From Mucilaginibacter rubeus (GTDB lineage Bacteria; Bacteroidota; Bacteroidia; Sphingobacteriales; Sphingobacteriaceae), in contig NZ_BMKD01000001.1 in the NCBI RefSeq assembly GCF_014643835.1, forward strand, positions 1,488,001 through 1,552,000: a DNA stretch of 64,000 nucleotides, written 5' to 3'. Of the stretch, positions 55,022-63,277 are shown one piece after another. Position 1 is the first letter of the stretch. The number at the start of each line of letters is the position of its first letter. The notes below the pieces were generated by a model, which was given only the letters and a program-made list of their open reading frames with translations, made no database searches and was not told the origin of the DNA. A program made the translations under genes and the position numbers.

Positions 55022-55059
55022 TGCAACAGAATTATGGGTAACTTTTTATTTTTAAAATG

Positions 55060-56124
55060 TTAATTAATACTTTCCAACATCTTAATATACAACTCAATGC
55101 CTTCCCTGATCTCATCTACATAAACAAACTCATCGGCAGTATGTGAACGTGCGGAATCGCCGGGGCCAACTTTAATGGACGGGATATCCAGCAATGATTG
55201 ATCGGATGTTGTCGGTGAGCCATAGGTGATACGGCCAAGAGCTACGCCAGCCTGAACTATGGGATGTTCCTTAGGGATAGATGATGGTTTTAACCTGATA
55301 GAACGCGGTTTTACATCGCTGGCAACATGCTCACGGATAATCTCCAGTACTTCCTCATTACGATAAGCATCGGTTACACGCACGTCAACAGTATACACGC
55401 AGTTGGCAGGCACAACGTTGTGTTGTGAGCCGGCATTAATAATAGTCACCGACATTTTTATCGGTCCAAAAACTTCTGATTCTTTCGGAAATTTAAAAGT
55501 ACGGAACCATTCAATATCTGTTAACGCTTTGTAGATAGCGTTCTCCCCTTCTTCGCGGGCGGCATGGCCGGCACGCCCATGAGCGGTACAATCCAACACC
55601 ATTAAACCCCGTTCGGCAATTGCCAACTGCATCAGGGTTGGCTCACCTACTATACCAAAAGATAGTTGCCCCAAATCGGGAATAATCAGTTCTAGACCAT
55701 TTACGCCTGAAATTTCTTCTTCAGCGGTAGTCGCCAGGCAGAAATTATATTTCAGGTTTCCCTTATCATGAAAATAAAGAAATACCGCTATAAGTGAAAC
55801 AAGACAGCCTCCGGCATCATTACTACCAAGGCCATATAATTTACCATCTTCAATTTTGGCATCGTAAGGATCGCGTGTATAGCCCGAATTGGGTTTAACG
55901 GTATCATGATGTGAGTTAAGGAGGATAGTTTCTTTAGCCGGGTCGAAATGTTTATTCCAGGCCCAGATATTGTTAAGCTTACGATGAGTGGTTACCCCAT
56001 GCGACTGCAGGAATTCGTTGATCAGATCGGCGGTGCGGTCTTCCTCTTTACTAAACGATGGAATGGATATTAGTTGTTGCAGTAATGTTACCGCCAGTTG
56101 AAATAAATTGCTTGTGTCAGTCAT
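55060..56124 (-). CDS. M20 family deacetylase, probably N-acetyl/N-succinyl-ornithine or -citrulline deacetylase
   Basis: A zinc peptidase-fold amidohydrolase of 354 residues. Metal-binding segments are LLNSHHDTVKP (His, with the catalytic Asp two residues later), GLGSNDAGGCLVSL (bridging Asp), TTAEEEISGVNG (catalytic Glu and metal Glu) and GIVGEPT. The C-terminal GPGDSARSHTADEFVYVDEI has the last metal His. The sequence resembles the ArgE' deacetylases of the Bacteroidota arginine pathway, which act on acetylated or succinylated citrulline/ornithine. No other arginine genes are adjacent, so the substrate is inferred. Confidence 0.88.
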   Translation of the reverse strand: MTDTSNLFQLAVTLLQQLISIPSFSKEEDRTADLINEFLQSHGVTTHRKLNNIWAWNKHFDPAKETILLNSHHDTVKPNSGYTRDPYDAKIEDGKLYGLGSNDAGGCLVSLIAVFLYFHDKGNLKYNFCLATTAEEEISGVNGLELIIPDLGQLSFGIVGEPTLMQLAIAERGLMVLDCTAHGRAGHAAREEGENAIYKALTDIEWFRTFKFPKESEVFGPIKMSVTIINAGSQHNVVPANCVYTVDVRVTDAYRNEEVLEIIREHVASDVKPRSIRLKPSSIPKEHPIVQAGVALGRITYGSPTTSDQSLLDIPSIKVGPGDSARSHTADEFVYVDEIREGIELYIKMLESIN

Positions 56125-56285
56125 AAATTTAAGGGTTATCCCTTGTAATGAACGGGCAAAATTAACACTTTTTATTTATGTGGATGAAATACATTTCCTG
56201 AACATTAAGTCACTTTAATAGATTTACAAGTAACTTAATATTCACCTAACGCAAACATTACATATCATTTGTAATCTGCACATTT

Positions 56286-57596
56286 TCAAATCTGCTCATC
56301 TTCCATTTTTGAATGTTTGCGGGTATCATTCATGGTGATATATAAAACCAACGATAGCCCGATACAAACAGTTACATACCAATAAAACCATTGCGCATGA
56401 TGTTCATTTTTGAACCACAGGGCAATATATTCGGCAGTGCCGCCAAACAGGGATACGGCTATTGCATAAGGAAAACCTACGCCCAGGGCGCGCACATTGG
56501 CCGGAAAAAGTTCGGCCTTAACAACAGCATTGATCGAGGTATAGCCGCTTACAATGACCAGCGCGCAAAGGATCAGCGCGAATGCAACCCATACATCTTT
56601 AGTATGGCTTAGCAATGTCATGATAGGAATTGTACAAAGCGTACCCAATATGCCGAAACCAATTAATAATGGTTTCCGGCCAACTTTATCCGACAGTAAG
56701 CCAAATAAAGGTTGTATCACCATAAATACAGCTAATGTTAAGGTTGAGATGAGCGTAGCGGCGCTCTTACTGAAGCCGGACGTATTAACTAAAAACTTTT
56801 GCATATAGGTGGTAAAGGTGTAAAACGACAGTGTACCGCCAATGGTTAATCCAATTACCGTAAAAACAGCTTTAGGGTGCTTTGCTAAAGCTTTTATAGT
56901 GCCATTCAGGGCATCAGCTTTTTTACTTTCTTTATCAAACGATGCCGATTCCTGTAAGCTTCGCCTTAAATACATAGTGGTGACAGCCAGTATTGCCCCG
57001 ATTCCAAACGGAATGCGCCAACCCCAGTCATGCAATTGTTTTTCAGATAAAAACGCTCTTTGCAGCAAAACCAAAACACCCAATGCCAGTAATTGCCCCA
57101 TAATGAGCGTTACATATTGAAAGCTTGAGTAAAAACCACGGTGCTTTTTTGTAGCCATTTCACTCAGGTAAGTGGCGCTGGTTCCATACTCCCCTCCTAC
57201 ACTCAGGCCCTGGATAATGCGGGCCAACACCAGCAGTATAGGTGCAGCAACTCCGATGGTTTTGTAGCCAGGTGTTATAGCAATGATCAATGAACCAACG
57301 CTCATAAGCAATACAGAAAATGTAAGCGCAGTTTTACGGCCGCGCTTATCCGCAAAGGTCCCCATTACCCAACCGCCTATAGGGCGCATTAAAAAGCCGA
57401 TGGCAAAAATACCGGCTGCGTTTAAAAGCTGTACGGTTTGATTATCTGAAGGAAAAAAAGCATCTGAAAAATAAAGGGAAAAGGCAGTGTAAGCATACCA
57501 ATCATACCATTCAACCAAATTTCCCAGCGATCCGCCGATGATGGACTTGATGCGTCCGCCCGTGGTTTGGGGTATTGGTGATTTTATTTCATTCAT
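56286..57596 (-). CDS. MHS-family major facilitator transporter (KgtP/ProP-like)
   Basis: A 12-helix inner-membrane symporter of 436 residues. The N-terminus has GGSLGNLVEWYDWYAYTAFS, the MHS-family signature. Loop 2-3 has FADKRGRKTALTFSV, and LARIIQGLSVGGEYGTSATY is strongly conserved among alpha-ketoglutarate, proline/betaine and citrate transporters. Loop 8-9 has LLSDKVGRKPLLIGF. The likely substrate is a dicarboxylate or osmolyte with H+. ATG 57596 is chosen over a longer frame from 57701. The last residues (MEDEQI) are encoded by a repeat-like intergenic sequence. Confidence 0.92.
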   Translation of the reverse strand: MNEIKSPIPQTTGGRIKSIIGGSLGNLVEWYDWYAYTAFSLYFSDAFFPSDNQTVQLLNAAGIFAIGFLMRPIGGWVMGTFADKRGRKTALTFSVLLMSVGSLIIAITPGYKTIGVAAPILLVLARIIQGLSVGGEYGTSATYLSEMATKKHRGFYSSFQYVTLIMGQLLALGVLVLLQRAFLSEKQLHDWGWRIPFGIGAILAVTTMYLRRSLQESASFDKESKKADALNGTIKALAKHPKAVFTVIGLTIGGTLSFYTFTTYMQKFLVNTSGFSKSAATLISTLTLAVFMVIQPLFGLLSDKVGRKPLLIGFGILGTLCTIPIMTLLSHTKDVWVAFALILCALVIVSGYTSINAVVKAELFPANVRALGVGFPYAIAVSLFGGTAEYIALWFKNEHHAQWFYWYVTVCIGLSLVLYITMNDTRKHSKMEDEQI

Positions 57597-57741
57597 AGGT
57601 TTGGCAGATATTGTTGGTTTCCGTAATATTAGGAATTTTAAAATAGAGGCGCAATACCAATATAATAACCGGCATATTTGCTTTAATAAAAACTTATTCA
57701 ACCTAATCTAATACGCTCAACCATTCACCCAAACCACAACC

Positions 57742-59028
57742 ATGCTTTTCACCGAAGATTTTTTGCATTACATCTGGAAATTCAGGCTTTTTGAGCGCGA
57801 AAACCTTCAAACTATAGATGGTGAGGAACTGGAGATCTTTTCGGCAGGGCTGCACAATTCAGATTCAGGTCCCGATTTTCATAATGCGAGGATCCGTATT
57901 GGCGAGACTGTTTGGGCAGGTAATGTAGAAGTGCATCTTTCCGCGTCCGACTGGCAAAAGCATGGCCATACTAATGATGGCGCTTATGATAATGTGATAT
58001 TACATGTGGTTTATCGTAACGATATACAGTTGTTTTTACCAAACGGGCGCAAAGTTCCAACACTTGAACTGCAAAGCCGTATTAGTGAAGAGCTTTATAA
58101 CAAATATCATAAGCTGGTTTTCGGTAACCAGAGTTTTATACCCTGCGAAAACGGCATCGCTACAGTGGATGCCCTCACCATGCAAAACTGGCTTACCCGC
58201 GTGCTGGTTGAGCGGATGGAAAAACGATCGGCAAATGTGGCAGCGGCTCTGGCACTTAATAAAGGCGATTGGGAGGAAACTTTTTACCAGTTTTTAGCGG
58301 CAAACTTTGGTTTTAAAGTAAACGCCCTACCGTTTGAGCTGATGGCTAAATCGCTGCCTCAGCTTATCCTTGCCAAAAACAAAAACAGCCCGATGCAAAT
58401 TGAAGCCTTGATATTTGGGCAGGCAGGCTTTTTAGAGGGTGAATTTAAAGATGATTATCCCCTCAAACTTCAAAAGGAGTATGAATATCTGCGTAAAAAA
58501 TACAACCTTAAACCTATAGAAAGCCACCTGTGGAAGTTTATGCGGCTAAGGCCCCAAAACTTTCCAACCATCAGGCTGGCGCAATTTGCCGCGCTTATCG
58601 TACAGTCAAACCACCTGTTATCTAAAATATTAGAGATTAAAGAGGTAAAAGCACTGCGTAGTTTATTTACAGAGATCAAAGTAAACGATTACTGGGAGGA
58701 CCATTACCGGTTTGATGTGCAATCCAAGCCGTCATCAAAAAATATGGGCGATGGTTCTGTTGATATTTTGCTGCTCAATGCAGTGACCTTGTTCCTGTTT
58801 AGTTACGGCAAGCAGCATCAGCAGCAACATTATATTAGCCGTAGTCTTAAATTGTTAGAAAATTTACCGGCCGAAAAAAACAATATTATTGCTGATTTTG
58901 TTAACTTAGGAGTGAAAATTGAAACTGCGTTTGAATCACAGGCATTGCTTGAGTTAAAAAATAATTACTGCAATTATAAGAAATGCCTGCAATGCGGCGT
59001 TGGTAATAAGATACTAAAACTGGCCTGA
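57742..59028 (+). CDS. DUF2851 family protein
   Basis: A 428-residue conserved Bacteroidota protein of unknown function. Family landmarks are FLHYIWKFRLFERENLQTID at the start, GLHNSDSGPDFHNARIRIGE and VEVHLSASDWQKHGHTNDGA in the N-terminal beta-rich domain, and a C-terminal cysteine pair (CLQCGVGNKILKLA). The His/Asp-rich N-terminal domain looks enzyme-like, but no activity is established to my knowledge. It sits 4 bases upstream of a PspC gene, an association consistent with an operon. Confidence 0.92.
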   Translation: MLFTEDFLHYIWKFRLFERENLQTIDGEELEIFSAGLHNSDSGPDFHNARIRIGETVWAGNVEVHLSASDWQKHGHTNDGAYDNVILHVVYRNDIQLFLPNGRKVPTLELQSRISEELYNKYHKLVFGNQSFIPCENGIATVDALTMQNWLTRVLVERMEKRSANVAAALALNKGDWEETFYQFLAANFGFKVNALPFELMAKSLPQLILAKNKNSPMQIEALIFGQAGFLEGEFKDDYPLKLQKEYEYLRKKYNLKPIESHLWKFMRLRPQNFPTIRLAQFAALIVQSNHLLSKILEIKEVKALRSLFTEIKVNDYWEDHYRFDVQSKPSSKNMGDGSVDILLLNAVTLFLFSYGKQHQQQHYISRSLKLLENLPAEKNNIIADFVNLGVKIETAFESQALLELKNNYCNYKKCLQCGVGNKILKLA

Positions 59029-59032
59029 CACC

Positions 59033-59254
59033 ATGCTACAGCGGATACTTACTTTTTTTGAACGGTACTCTTTTGGTGTATGCACCTACCTTGGCGAACG
59101 CTTTAATATCTCGATCTCCAAGATCAGGCTTTTCTTTATCTACTCCTCATTCCTGGCGGTAGGCTTCCCGCTTATATTTTATTTTTTTGCGGGTGTTGTA
59201 TTGGATATCCGGAACTTCATTAAACGCAAGCATACCGGGGTTACTGATCTTTAA
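59033..59254 (+). CDS. PspC-domain small membrane protein
   Basis: A 73-residue inner-membrane protein. The single PspC domain includes FGVCTYLGERFNISISKIRL and a membrane helix (FLAVGFPLIFYFFAGVVLDI). PspC-type proteins sense or respond to envelope stress in other bacteria. It starts 4 bases after the DUF2851 stop and is likely co-expressed. Confidence 0.88.
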   Translation: MLQRILTFFERYSFGVCTYLGERFNISISKIRLFFIYSSFLAVGFPLIFYFFAGVVLDIRNFIKRKHTGVTDL

Positions 59255-59360
59255 CCGCTGATCATTTCTGATTACGTTGATTTCGCTTATTTTTATTGGG
59301 AGATTTCACCGATTATTCCCTGCTTTCACCGATTTTGATTAGTGAAAGCACATCTTCTCA

Positions 59361-59720
59361 TTAAACCAATTTGCCAGTTTTTACAGCATCTTGTAAGTTG
59401 CGCACCTTAAATTTGGGAGTATAGCAATATTGGGCCAGTTGTTTAACCCATGTAGTATTGTAGCCAAACATCAGTTTAATAACTTTTACCCGGGTTGAGC
59501 CTTTGGGATAGCCATATTTATACCAACTGAATTTAGATGGATCTATATTGAACTGTTCGGCAAAATCAGCAAGAAAAAGGTCTATCTCAATGTCAAAAAT
59601 ATCCAGATCAAGATCGATACTGGTATCGAGGTTCAGGCTACGCGGATCAACCTTATGGATCTTATACCTGTTGCAATAATCAACTATAAATTCTTTTAAG
59701 GGTGGCAGTATCTCTTCCAT
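59361..59720 (-). CDS. DUF1493 family acyl-carrier-like small protein
   Basis: A 119-residue acidic protein of the DUF1493 family (SLNLDTSIDLDLDIFDIEID, then FLADFAEQFNIDPSKFSWYK), whose N-terminal part resembles an acyl carrier protein helix bundle. Where ACP has the DSL serine, this protein has DIF, so the phosphopantetheine site is absent. Function unknown. It is convergent with the PspC gene, and no partner is evident. Confidence 0.82.
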   Translation of the reverse strand: MEEILPPLKEFIVDYCNRYKIHKVDPRSLNLDTSIDLDLDIFDIEIDLFLADFAEQFNIDPSKFSWYKYGYPKGSTRVKVIKLMFGYNTTWVKQLAQYCYTPKFKVRNLQDAVKTGKLV

Positions 59721-59925
59721 TTAAACGAATGTTAATTTGACCATTTAAGTTATGAGACGTAGCTTTTTAAATAAGGTTGCATACAAATTTACTTTATTTT
59801 TAAATCGTTTAAATTGAACCTGATAGTTAATAAATGTTAAATATTTATTGCTGTACAATGGAGCTTTATGCTACTAAAATCAACCTGATGTATTATTATT
59901 GCACCAGGTAAACCAGATACTTCAA

Positions 59926-60615
59926 ATGAACCTAAAAGTAATTGCCTTTGATGCCGACGACACCCTTTGGGTAAATGAACCTTACTTTCAAGCCACCGAA
60001 GAAAGGTTTTGCAGTCTGCTCGAAAATTTTTCGCCACAACACACCATTTCCAAAGAGCTTTTTAAAGTTGAGGTTGATAACCTCCCACTTTATGGCTACG
60101 GGATAAAAGGCTATATCCTCAGCATGATAGAGGCTGCGTTAAGCATTTCTGAAAAAAATATCAGTGTTGATGTAGTGGAAACCATATTACAATATGGTAA
60201 GGACATGCTCAACCAACCGATAGAGTTACTGAACGAGGTAGAACATGTTTTATCCTCATTAAAAGATCATTACAGGCTGGTGGTAGCCACCAAAGGCGAT
60301 CTGCTTGACCAGGAGCGGAAGCTCAAAAAATCAGGGCTGGCACATTACTTTCACCATATCGAAATTATGAGTGATAAAAAGGAGGATGATTATATCAAGC
60401 TGATCAAACACCTTGACATCAATCCCGATGAGTTTATGATGATCGGCAATTCCTTAAAATCAGATGTAATGCCCGTGATCAACATTGGCGGGCATGCTGT
60501 TCACGTACCCTATCATACAACCTGGGCGCACGAACACGTAGAAACCGTTTTAACACACGAAAACTTCAAACATGTGCATAAGATCAGTGAAGTATTGGAA
60601 TTTGTGAAGTTCTAA
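59926..60615 (+). CDS. HAD-superfamily hydrolase
   Basis: A 229-residue phosphatase-like protein. Motif I is VIAFDADDTLW (nucleophile and acid/base Asp), motif II is VVATKGD, motif III is the Lys in KSGLAHYFHHI, and motif IV is DEFMMIGNSLKSDVMPVINI. The helical cap domain falls between motifs I and II. Substrate unknown. ATG 59926 is chosen over an upstream TTG at 59899. The stop codon lies inside the left arm of an inverted repeat. Confidence 0.9.
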   Translation: MNLKVIAFDADDTLWVNEPYFQATEERFCSLLENFSPQHTISKELFKVEVDNLPLYGYGIKGYILSMIEAALSISEKNISVDVVETILQYGKDMLNQPIELLNEVEHVLSSLKDHYRLVVATKGDLLDQERKLKKSGLAHYFHHIEIMSDKKEDDYIKLIKHLDINPDEFMMIGNSLKSDVMPVINIGGHAVHVPYHTTWAHEHVETVLTHENFKHVHKISEVLEFVKF

Positions 60616-60669
60616 GTCTTGAGTCCTAAGTCGATTATACCAATTTAACTTTTGACTCAAGACTTAGAA
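60610..60669. repeat. Inverted repeat of AAGTCTTGAGTCCTAAGTC-like words overlapping a stop codon
   Basis: Arms 60610-60625 and 60654-60669 are perfectly complementary over 16 bases; further word copies continue to 60679. The left arm contains the HAD stop codon (60613-60615), and the copies reach the stop of the convergent GNAT gene (60678). Confidence 0.85.
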
Positions 60670-60677
60670 CTTAGGAC

Positions 60678-61190
60678 TTAAACGCTCTTCTCCATTACAA
60701 TTAGCTCAATATGCTGTTTGGCGTCACCAAAACGGCCATGCGCATGAAAAGGCTGGATTTCGCCGGTTGGTTTGTAGCCGCGGCGCTCATACCAGCTTAT
60801 CAGTTCGGAACGGATGCTGATTACTGTCATAGCTAAAGTATTGCAGTTATGCTTACGCGCGTAAACTTCTGCTTCTTCTATCAGTGCGCGGCCCACACCT
60901 TTATTCTGCAATAGTGGCGACACACTAAACATGCCAACATACAACTTTGGAGTTCTGACTTCAAGATAAACAGTACCCGTAATATTGCCATCCTCATCAG
61001 TATGCTTTAAAATGATAATATTTTCATTATTCATATACCCTGCAAGAGTTTGTTCATCAATGCGGGCACCACCAATTAAGTCGGCCTCAGTTGTCCAACC
61101 CCGTTTGGAGCTTTCACCACGGTAAGCGCTGTTTACTAAAACATTAAGTTCGGGTACGTCGGTAAGTGTAGCTTGGGTTATTACAGGCAT
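60678..61190 (-). CDS. GNAT family N-acetyltransferase
   Basis: A 170-residue acetyl-CoA-dependent acyltransferase. Motif A is KLYVGMFSVSPLLQNKGVGR, with the Q-x-x-G-x-G/A pyrophosphate loop (QNKGVGRALI near residue 105). Motif B is RSELISWYERRGYKPTGEIQ. The closing HIELIVMEK strand is also standard. The substrate cannot be read. Confidence 0.9.
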   Translation of the reverse strand: MPVITQATLTDVPELNVLVNSAYRGESSKRGWTTEADLIGGARIDEQTLAGYMNNENIIILKHTDEDGNITGTVYLEVRTPKLYVGMFSVSPLLQNKGVGRALIEEAEVYARKHNCNTLAMTVISIRSELISWYERRGYKPTGEIQPFHAHGRFGDAKQHIELIVMEKSV

Positions 61191-61290
61191 ATGATTAATT
61201 TAAGAATGCCAAAGGTAATGGTTGTACGTTCTAAATAAAAGGCCTCAAATTACCATTTTGAAGTTTGTACCTTAATTAATTCTGCTTAAT

Positions 61291-61887
61291 TCATAAATCA
61301 GCAACCTTTCGGCGCTTCACAAAGCCTATCCCGATAATCGTTAAAGGCAATAACAATAATACATCGGCCACATGGGCTAACAATAAGATCCTTAAAATCC
61401 GGCTTACCGGGAAAGCTACAGCTGCAAGGCCTACCAGCAAACCAAGCCAAACAGGTACTGCTTTTTTACGGACAAGGTTTATAGCTAACACCAATAGACT
61501 TAACGGGAACAACGGGCCTGCCCAAAAAAGCAACAAACCCGAACTGACGGGATATTGCTGTAAAACACCGAGATAATTATGATGAGAAATTTTAAATATA
61601 GTTGATAAATATCCCAACATGCCAAACCCTATCCCACCCATACAGCATCCATAAATCGCTATCAACAAACCTATCGCTGAATAAAACGGCATGTTGTGCT
61701 TTAACAAGCCAAATAACCCATACAAAGCCGGGATCCAAAATACTGTTGACAGGCAGATCAGCGTTGCGGCCGTTACCCCGTATTGTCCATCTACCCAAAA
61801 AAATGTTGATATGCAAAACAGCAATGGTGCTGTAATAAGGCACAAGCCAGGCAATATTTGTTGCTGGAAATCAATTTCGGCTTTCAT
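61291..61887 (-). CDS. Hypothetical multi-pass membrane protein
   Basis: A 198-residue protein with about six hydrophobic helices (LPGLCLITAPLLFCISTFFW, YSAIGLLIAIYGCCMGGIGF, SGLLLFWAGPLFPLSLLVLA) and a positively charged C-terminus (VKRRKVADL). I recognise no family. It is in a monocistronic position between the GNAT and DnaJ-type genes. Confidence 0.78.
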   Translation of the reverse strand: MKAEIDFQQQILPGLCLITAPLLFCISTFFWVDGQYGVTAATLICLSTVFWIPALYGLFGLLKHNMPFYSAIGLLIAIYGCCMGGIGFGMLGYLSTIFKISHHNYLGVLQQYPVSSGLLLFWAGPLFPLSLLVLAINLVRKKAVPVWLGLLVGLAAVAFPVSRILRILLLAHVADVLLLLPLTIIGIGFVKRRKVADL

Positions 61888-62030
61888 AATTTAAAAGATT
61901 TACCAGCTATGACCGTAACATGCTATCGTAGGTTACACTTATATCAAATGACATTAAAAAAGCCATAAGTTTTAAAACCAAGCTGTATATTTAGTAGTTA
62001 ATAACACATCTGTTTATATTAAACCCCGCC

Positions 62031-62954
62031 ATGGCTTTTATAGATTATTACAAAGTATTAGAGCTCGACAAAAATGCATCCGAAAAGGATATTAAAAATG
62101 CTTACCGTAAACTGGCCCGCAAATATCACCCCGATCTTAACCCTAATGACGAAGATGCCCACAAAAAATTCCAGCAGCTAAACGAAGCAAATGAAGTATT
62201 AAGTGACCCGGAAAAGCGAAAGAAGTACGACAAATATGGCGAAAACTGGCAGCATGGCGAAGCATACGAACAACAGGCGCGCCAACAGGCCGGTGCACAA
62301 GGAGGTTTTGGTGGCTATGGGGGCTTTAACGGAGCCGAAGGATTTGGTAGCGCCGAAGGGTTTGGAAGTGACGATTTTTCAGATTTCTTTCAATCGATGT
62401 TCGGCGGTGCAGGAGGCGCGCGTAGCGGCAGGCAGGCAAAATACCGCGGGCAGGACTATAACGCCTCGTTAAGTTTAAACCTTCGAGACGTTCTTGAAAC
62501 ACATAAGCAAACGTTGACTGTCAATGGCAAAAACATCCGGATAACTATACCCGCAGGTATTGAAAACGGGCAAACTATCAAAATAGCCGGGCATGGCGCC
62601 CCGGGTGTAAACGGCGGCCCCGCCGGAGATCTGTATATTCAGTTTAATGTTGCACCTGATGCAAATTTTAAGCGTGATGGTAATAATTTGTACACCACGT
62701 TGAAACTTGACCTGTACACTGCAGTTTTAGGTGGAGAAATAACTGCCGATACATTAAACGGCAAAGTTAAAGTGAAAGTAAAACCTGAAACTCAAAACGG
62801 CACTAAAGTAAAACTCAAAGGCAAAGGTATGCCCGTTTATAAAAAAGAGAATGAATTTGGCGATCTGTACCTGACCTATGATATCCAAACCCCTACCAAC
62901 CTTACCGAAAAGCAGAAACAATTATTTGAAGAACTGGCAAAATCCTCAGCCTAA
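62031..62954 (+). CDS. cbpA: DnaJ-like co-chaperone, CbpA type
   Basis: A 307-residue Hsp40. The J domain spans 1-70 with the HPD motif at 33-35 (KYHPDLNP). A Gly/Phe-rich linker spans about 80-145 ([20 protein letters not shown]). The C-terminal substrate-binding barrels ([40 protein letters not shown]) lack the zinc-finger CxxCxGxG repeats, which identifies CbpA rather than DnaJ. It stimulates DnaK. It is followed 12 bases later by a CbpM-like modulator. Confidence 0.94.
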   Translation: MAFIDYYKVLELDKNASEKDIKNAYRKLARKYHPDLNPNDEDAHKKFQQLNEANEVLSDPEKRKKYDKYGENWQHGEAYEQQARQQAGAQGGFGGYGGFNGAEGFGSAEGFGSDDFSDFFQSMFGGAGGARSGRQAKYRGQDYNASLSLNLRDVLETHKQTLTVNGKNIRITIPAGIENGQTIKIAGHGAPGVNGGPAGDLYIQFNVAPDANFKRDGNNLYTTLKLDLYTAVLGGEITADTLNGKVKVKVKPETQNGTKVKLKGKGMPVYKKENEFGDLYLTYDIQTPTNLTEKQKQLFEELAKSSA

Positions 62955-62966
62955 ATTAAAAACATT

Positions 62967-63254
62967 ATGAAAACAGCAGAATTAATAGCAGCAAACGATT
63001 TTTGTGTATATCATAATGTTGAATACACGTTCATCACATCTTTACATGAAGCAGGCCTGGTTGAGGTAACCACCATTAATGAAATCGTCTTCATTCCTCA
63101 AACTGAACTTCAAAAGCTGGAAAAACTGGTGAGCTTGTACGAATTGGATATTAACGTAGCCGGCATTGAAGCTATCTCCCATTTGCTTGACCGGGTTGAA
63201 AAATTACAGGAAGATATGCGGTATTTAAAAAACAGGTTGAGCTTATATGAATAA
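62967..63254 (+). CDS. CbpM-like chaperone modulator
   Basis: A 95-residue helical protein. The N-terminal MerR-like half (LIAANDFCVYHNVEYTFITS, LHEAGLVEV) and C-terminal helix (ISHLLDRVEKLQEDMRYLKN) match the CbpM/YccD fold, which binds the CbpA J domain and inhibits it. Position directly after cbpA supports the role. Confidence 0.88.
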   Translation: MKTAELIAANDFCVYHNVEYTFITSLHEAGLVEVTTINEIVFIPQTELQKLEKLVSLYELDINVAGIEAISHLLDRVEKLQEDMRYLKNRLSLYE

Positions 63255-63277
63255 GAAAGCTTTTTTTTCAGGAATGC

